From positions 1 through 9,758 of the forward strand of contig NZ_DATJIY010000002.1 in assembly GCF_035492835.1 (NCBI RefSeq): 9,758 nt of DNA, in the 5' to 3' direction. Shown one piece after another: positions 6,228 to 9,758 of this stretch. Source of the stretch: Dinghuibacter sp035492835 (lineage in GTDB: Bacteria; Bacteroidota; Bacteroidia; Chitinophagales; Chitinophagaceae). How positions within the stretch are numbered: position 1 is the stretch's first letter; every line of letters starts with the position of its first letter. The position numbers and the translations under genes were made by a program. The notes beneath the pieces are model-generated. The model was given only the letters and a program-made list of their open reading frames with translations. It searched no databases and was not told the DNA's origin.

Positions 6228-9200
6228 TCACAGTCCGAGGTTTAGTCCGATTACATATTTTTTCGAAAACGGATAGGCCGTCCCGTAATCGATCCCGAGG
6301 TTACCCGGGCTCCCGTCGTTGACCTCGGGGTCCATCCCGGTGTATTTGGTCAGCGTGAGCAGGTTATAGGCCTGGACATAGACGCGCAGCTTGCGGACGC
6401 CCTTGAGGTTGGGCAGGGTATAACCGAGCTGGAGCATCTTGATACGCATATACGAGCCGCTCTCGATGAACTCGCTGGCTGGCGATAGGTCATAGGCGCT
6501 CAGGTCCTGGGAGTAGATCGGCAGTTTTGCGTTGGTGTTGGTGGGCGACCACGTGTCCAGGCCCGCTGGCGACAGCGCCCCCTGACCCGCGGCCGCGCCG
6601 TTCGGGAATTGGGATAACGTCCGCCCGTAGTTGAATATCTTGTTCCCGTAAACGCCCTGGAGCAGGATACCCGCGTCGAAGTGTTTAAAGTAAAGGTTCA
6701 GGTTCATCCCATAGGAAAACCTGGGGTTCGGGTTGCCCAGGTACGTCTCGTCCCTGGAGTCGATGACCCCGTCGGCGTTCAGGTCCTTGTATTTGATGTG
6801 TCCGGCGCCGTTGGCCGGCGTGATGCCGAAGTTGCTTTCGTCCGCGTGCCCCGAGACGTCCGCCGAGCTTTGGAACAGCCCTTCATACACATACCCGAAG
6901 AAGCTGGACACCGGCCGGCCGACCGTGCTCCGCGTCAGGTAGATCGCGTTGTTGCTGCCAAAAACACCGCCCTGGATAAAGCTGCTGTCGATCCCGTCGA
7001 TATAGTTGACGCGGTTCTTATACGTGGAAAAATTGACGTTGACGTCAAAGTGGAAATCCTTCGTGACGTGTCCGGTATACCCCAGCTCCAGCTCCACGCC
7101 CTTGTTGGAAAAACGCATCACGTTCTCGTACGGCGAGAGGGCCGAGCCCGCGGTACCCGACGAAGGCGGCGCATAGATCAGGCCTTTGGTTTCCCGGTCG
7201 AACCAGTTAAAGCTGGCCGTCAGGCTGCTGTTGAAAAACGCCGCGTCAAAACCTGCGTTGGTCGTGACGTTGGATTCCCAGTGGAGGTTCGCATTCCCCA
7301 GCTGGAAAGGATAGTAGCCTGCCATGGACGACGTGTTCGTACCCGCCAGGTCATACGCCCCAAAGGGTCCGGACGCAATCGTCGCCAGGTAGCTGACGGT
7401 AGAGGCATCGTCATTCCCCACCGCGCCGTAGGAGACACGCGGCTTGAGCTCGTTTAGCCACTTCACGTTCCGCAAGAACCTTTCTTCCGTCATCCGCCAC
7501 CCGATACTGCCCGCGCCGAAGTTCCCGTGGCGGCTGGCTGTACCGAAGTCGGACGAGCCGTCCCGCCGGAACGTGCCCGTCAACAAATACCGGTCCATCA
7601 ACGCGTAGGTTACGTTGCCAAATGCCGACGTCGTCGCATAGGCGACGCCCGAGCCATACACGGTGGGTACGAAAGCGGAGCCCGTCCCCGTATTCCCGTT
7701 GCCGAGGTATTCGGTATTGGACGACGGATACCCCAGGTTGCCCGTCGTGCCGCCATAGCTGCGCTCGGCGAACTCGCTGGCCTCATACCCCACAAAGGCG
7801 GTCACTCGGTGGATACCCGCGAACGTATGGGTATAGGCGAGCTTGTTCAGCCAGCGCCAGTCGGTGGTGTACGCGCCCCCCTCGGTAAACAGGTTGGTCG
7901 TGCCGGGTATGGGGTTCTCGTATTCTACGGGTGTATAGCCGTGGCCTTCGTTGGGAAAGAACTGGAAACCGATCTGGCTGGTGTAGGTAAAGCCCCGGTA
8001 GGGATCGACCTCGATATAAGCCGTCCCCAAAATGGACTGGTTGTAACTTTTGTCCCCCAGCGAATTGACCCTGTCCGTGTAGGGGTTGCTGGTGTTCCCC
8101 AGGACGAGCGCTTTGTTGGTACCCGCCGGGTTGCCCTGGATGTCGTATTTGGGCAGCAGGGGCGACAGCAAGTATAACGCCGCGATATCCCCCGTCGGGT
8201 TCCGCCCGATGGAGCTGGAGGTTGCGTAGGAAAACTCGGTGTTCTCCCCTATCCGCAACCAGGGTTTTATCTTGAACTGCGTGTTGACGCGCAGCGACAG
8301 TCGCTTGAAGTACGAATTCAGCAGCGTCCCCTTGTCGTCCATATACCCCAGGCTCAGCGCGTAGTTGCTCCGGTCGTTGGCCCCGCTGAGCGTGAGCTGG
8401 TGGTTCTGGGTCATTGCCGGTCCAAAGAGTGCGCGCCACCAGTCCGTCCCGCTTTTATTGGCCTTGACGATCCGGTAGTTCTGGTAGTTGTACAGCGAAG
8501 CGCTCGCCGCCGGGTCGCCGGCCCCGACGCCCAGGTTGTTGGCGGTGCCTTCGATGATATAGTCGGGGAGCACCGGCGAGCCGCCGCTCACGTTATAGAA
8601 ATTGCCGTAACCAAAGGGCATCCCCGCCACCGTGTAGGAATTGTACAGGGCATTCGCCTGTTGCTGGGGGGAGATCGTCCTGGGCAGGTCCTTGGGTGTC
8701 TGTACCCCGATGTACATGTTGTAATCGAGACGGGGCGCGCCCATGCGCCCGGTTTTCGTGGTGATGACAATGACGCCGTTACTTCCCTCCGCGCCATATA
8801 GTGCCGTCATCGATGGGTCTTTCAATACCGTGATGCTTTCGATTTCGCCGGGGTCCAGGAGGTTGGAGATGTTCTGGCTGCCATTGGAGGTACCCAGCTT
8901 GATTTGCACCCCGTCGATCACGAACAGCGGGTCGTTGTTGAGGAGCGTACCGATCCCGCGTATGCGGATGGTTTCGCCGGCGCCGGGGCCGCCCTGACCG
9001 TCCACCGTGACGCCCGACACCCGGCCTTCGAGCACGCCTTCCACACTGGACACCGGCGTTTGCGCGACGACGTCGGCGGACACCGTCGACGCCGCCCCGG
9101 TTACGTCCCGTTTGGATTGGCGGCTGTAGCCCGTCACCACGACCTCGTTGAGGCTCGCGCTCTCCTCTTTCATCAAGACGTGGACCTCCGTCGCGTGATC

Positions 9201-9758
9201 GGCGGTGACCGTTACCGCCTGGCTGTACGCCTGGAAACCCACCGCGCTCACCTGGAGCATATACCGGCCCGGCTTCACGCCGGCGATCGTAAACCGCCCC
9301 GTCGCGTCCGCCGCCACCCCATTGGGCGAAGCCGCCCCGGCCTGCTCGTTGCGCAGCGTTACCGACGCGCCGGGGACCGCCTCTCCTTTGGCGTTGACCA
9401 CGGTCCCCCTGACCGATCCGTCGCCGGGCGCGACCTCCGCGGGCGGGGGCATCGGCGCCGGCGCGGACTCTGTTTTGTATACGATGATCTTGTTGGAAAC
9501 CTGTTTATAGGCCAGCTCCGTCCCGTCCAGGAGGGCGCTGAGTACTTCCGCCAGGGGCGCATTCGCGCGGTCCAGCGTGAGGTGACGGTAGCGCCCCACC
9601 TGTCGCTCGTTGTAGGCAAAACGGAAGGCAGTTTGCTTCTCGATCAGCGTGAACGCGGCTTTCAGGGGCTCCCCCTTCAGCACCAGCGTCACCTTTACGT
9701 CGCTGATGTCCTGGGAGGCCGCCGGCTCCGCGGCCAGGAGACGGGCCCCCGTGGCGCC
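6228..9758 (-). CDS. susC-like: SusC/RagA-family TonB-dependent transporter with STN domain, 5' end missing
   Basis: 1176 residues are visible; the frame is open to base 9758, so the start and signal peptide are off the right edge. The GTG at 9692 is internal. Domains in order, by visible residue: an STN domain at about 20-95 (KVTLVLKGEPLKAAFTLIEK onward), a carboxypeptidase-regulatory-like beta-sandwich at about 115-193 (GTVVNAKGEAVPGASVTL), a TonB-box-like region (SLNEVVVTGY), and a plug at about 205-335 with RIRGIGTLLNNDPLFVIDGV and IESITVLKDPSMTALYGAEG. The rest is the 22-strand barrel, ending KKYVIGLNLGL. It imports oligosaccharides across the outer membrane using TonB energy, with the SusD protein encoded 2 bases downstream. 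The STN domain usually signals to a FecR-like anti-sigma factor to induce the locus, so such regulators probably lie to the right. No frameshift or missing domain is seen. Confidence 0.96.
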   Translation of the reverse strand, partial: GATGARLLAAEPAASQDISDVKVTLVLKGEPLKAAFTLIEKQTAFRFAYNERQVGRYRHLTLDRANAPLAEVLSALLDGTELAYKQVSNKIIVYKTESAPAPMPPPAEVAPGDGSVRGTVVNAKGEAVPGASVTLRNEQAGAASPNGVAADATGRFTIAGVKPGRYMLQVSAVGFQAYSQAVTVTADHATEVHVLMKEESASLNEVVVTGYSRQSKRDVTGAASTVSADVVAQTPVSSVEGVLEGRVSGVTVDGQGGPGAGETIRIRGIGTLLNNDPLFVIDGVQIKLGTSNGSQNISNLLDPGEIESITVLKDPSMTALYGAEGSNGVIVITTKTGRMGAPRLDYNMYIGVQTPKDLPRTISPQQQANALYNSYTVAGMPFGYGNFYNVSGGSPVLPDYIIEGTANNLGVGAGDPAASASLYNYQNYRIVKANKSGTDWWRALFGPAMTQNHQLTLSGANDRSNYALSLGYMDDKGTLLNSYFKRLSLRVNTQFKIKPWLRIGENTEFSYATSSSIGRNPTGDIAALYLLSPLLPKYDIQGNPAGTNKALVLGNTSNPYTDRVNSLGDKSYNQSILGTAYIEVDPYRGFTYTSQIGFQFFPNEGHGYTPVEYENPIPGTTNLFTEGGAYTTDWRWLNKLAYTHTFAGIHRVTAFVGYEASEFAERSYGGTTGNLGYPSSNTEYLGNGNTGTGSAFVPTVYGSGVAYATTSAFGNVTYALMDRYLLTGTFRRDGSSDFGTASRHGNFGAGSIGWRMTEERFLRNVKWLNELKPRVSYGAVGNDDASTVSYLATIASGPFGAYDLAGTNTSSMAGYYPFQLGNANLHWESNVTTNAGFDAAFFNSSLTASFNWFDRETKGLIYAPPSSGTAGSALSPYENVMRFSNKGVELELGYTGHVTKDFHFDVNVNFSTYKNRVNYIDGIDSSFIQGGVFGSNNAIYLTRSTVGRPVSSFFGYVYEGLFQSSADVSGHADESNFGITPANGAGHIKYKDLNADGVIDSRDETYLGNPNPRFSYGMNLNLYFKHFDAGILLQGVYGNKIFNYGRTLSQFPNGAAAGQGALSPAGLDTWSPTNTNAKLPIYSQDLSAYDLSPASEFIESGSYMRIKMLQLGYTLPNLKGVRKLRVYVQAYNLLTLTKYTGMDPEVNDGSPGNLGIDYGTAYPFSKKYVIGLNLGL

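Noticed and set aside
6681..8177. Plus-strand open frames opposite the SusC gene
   Set aside because: The minus strand encodes a complete SusC plug and barrel here; the plus-strand frames have no family features or start signals.

Overview
The window comes from a member of the Bacteroidota. The evidence is a SusC/SusD pair with all the usual family signatures and Bacteroidota-style lipoproteins. The high GC content and residue usage suggest a GC-rich Chitinophagaceae-type soil or plant-associated lineage, but that genus-level placement is inference. Coding density is very high: no stretch over about 75 bases lacks a gene.

Left part, plus strand (1-1318). The window opens inside a diheme c-type cytochrome with two tandem cytochrome domains; its 5' end lies off the left edge. 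A 73-base intergenic stretch follows, packed with inverted repeats: two perfect 12-base palindromes around and after the stop codon, then a 10-base inverted repeat enclosing a smaller hairpin that would cover the ribosome-binding site. Next comes a small predicted secreted protein of 142 residues that I do not recognise.

Right part, minus strand (9758 down to 1312). This is a compact polysaccharide-utilisation locus (PUL), read right to left: a SusC-type TonB-dependent transporter with an N-terminal STN signalling domain (its start lies off the right edge), a SusD-type glycan-binding lipoprotein, a right-handed parallel beta-helix lipoprotein, and a TIM-barrel glycoside hydrolase resembling alpha-galactosidases. 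The four genes are nearly contiguous: SusC stops 2 bases before the SusD ATG, the SusD stop shares one base with the next ATG, and 4 bases separate the last two genes. They almost certainly form one operon with coupled translation. Its promoter, and any FecR-like anti-sigma/ECF sigma regulators suggested by the STN domain, would lie to the right of the window.

Working model (inference): SusD and SusC capture an oligosaccharide and import it across the outer membrane, the surface or periplasmic beta-helix protein binds or cleaves the polymer, and the hydrolase removes a sugar from the fragments. The hydrolase gene ends tail-to-tail with the small secreted-protein gene, overlapping it by 7 bases, so there is no room for a conventional terminator between them. 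I found no RNA genes, mobile elements or CRISPR arrays. Nothing here is clearly a new system; the most unusual items are the nested dyads before the small secreted gene, the unrecognised secreted protein, and the extra C-terminal domain on the hydrolase.
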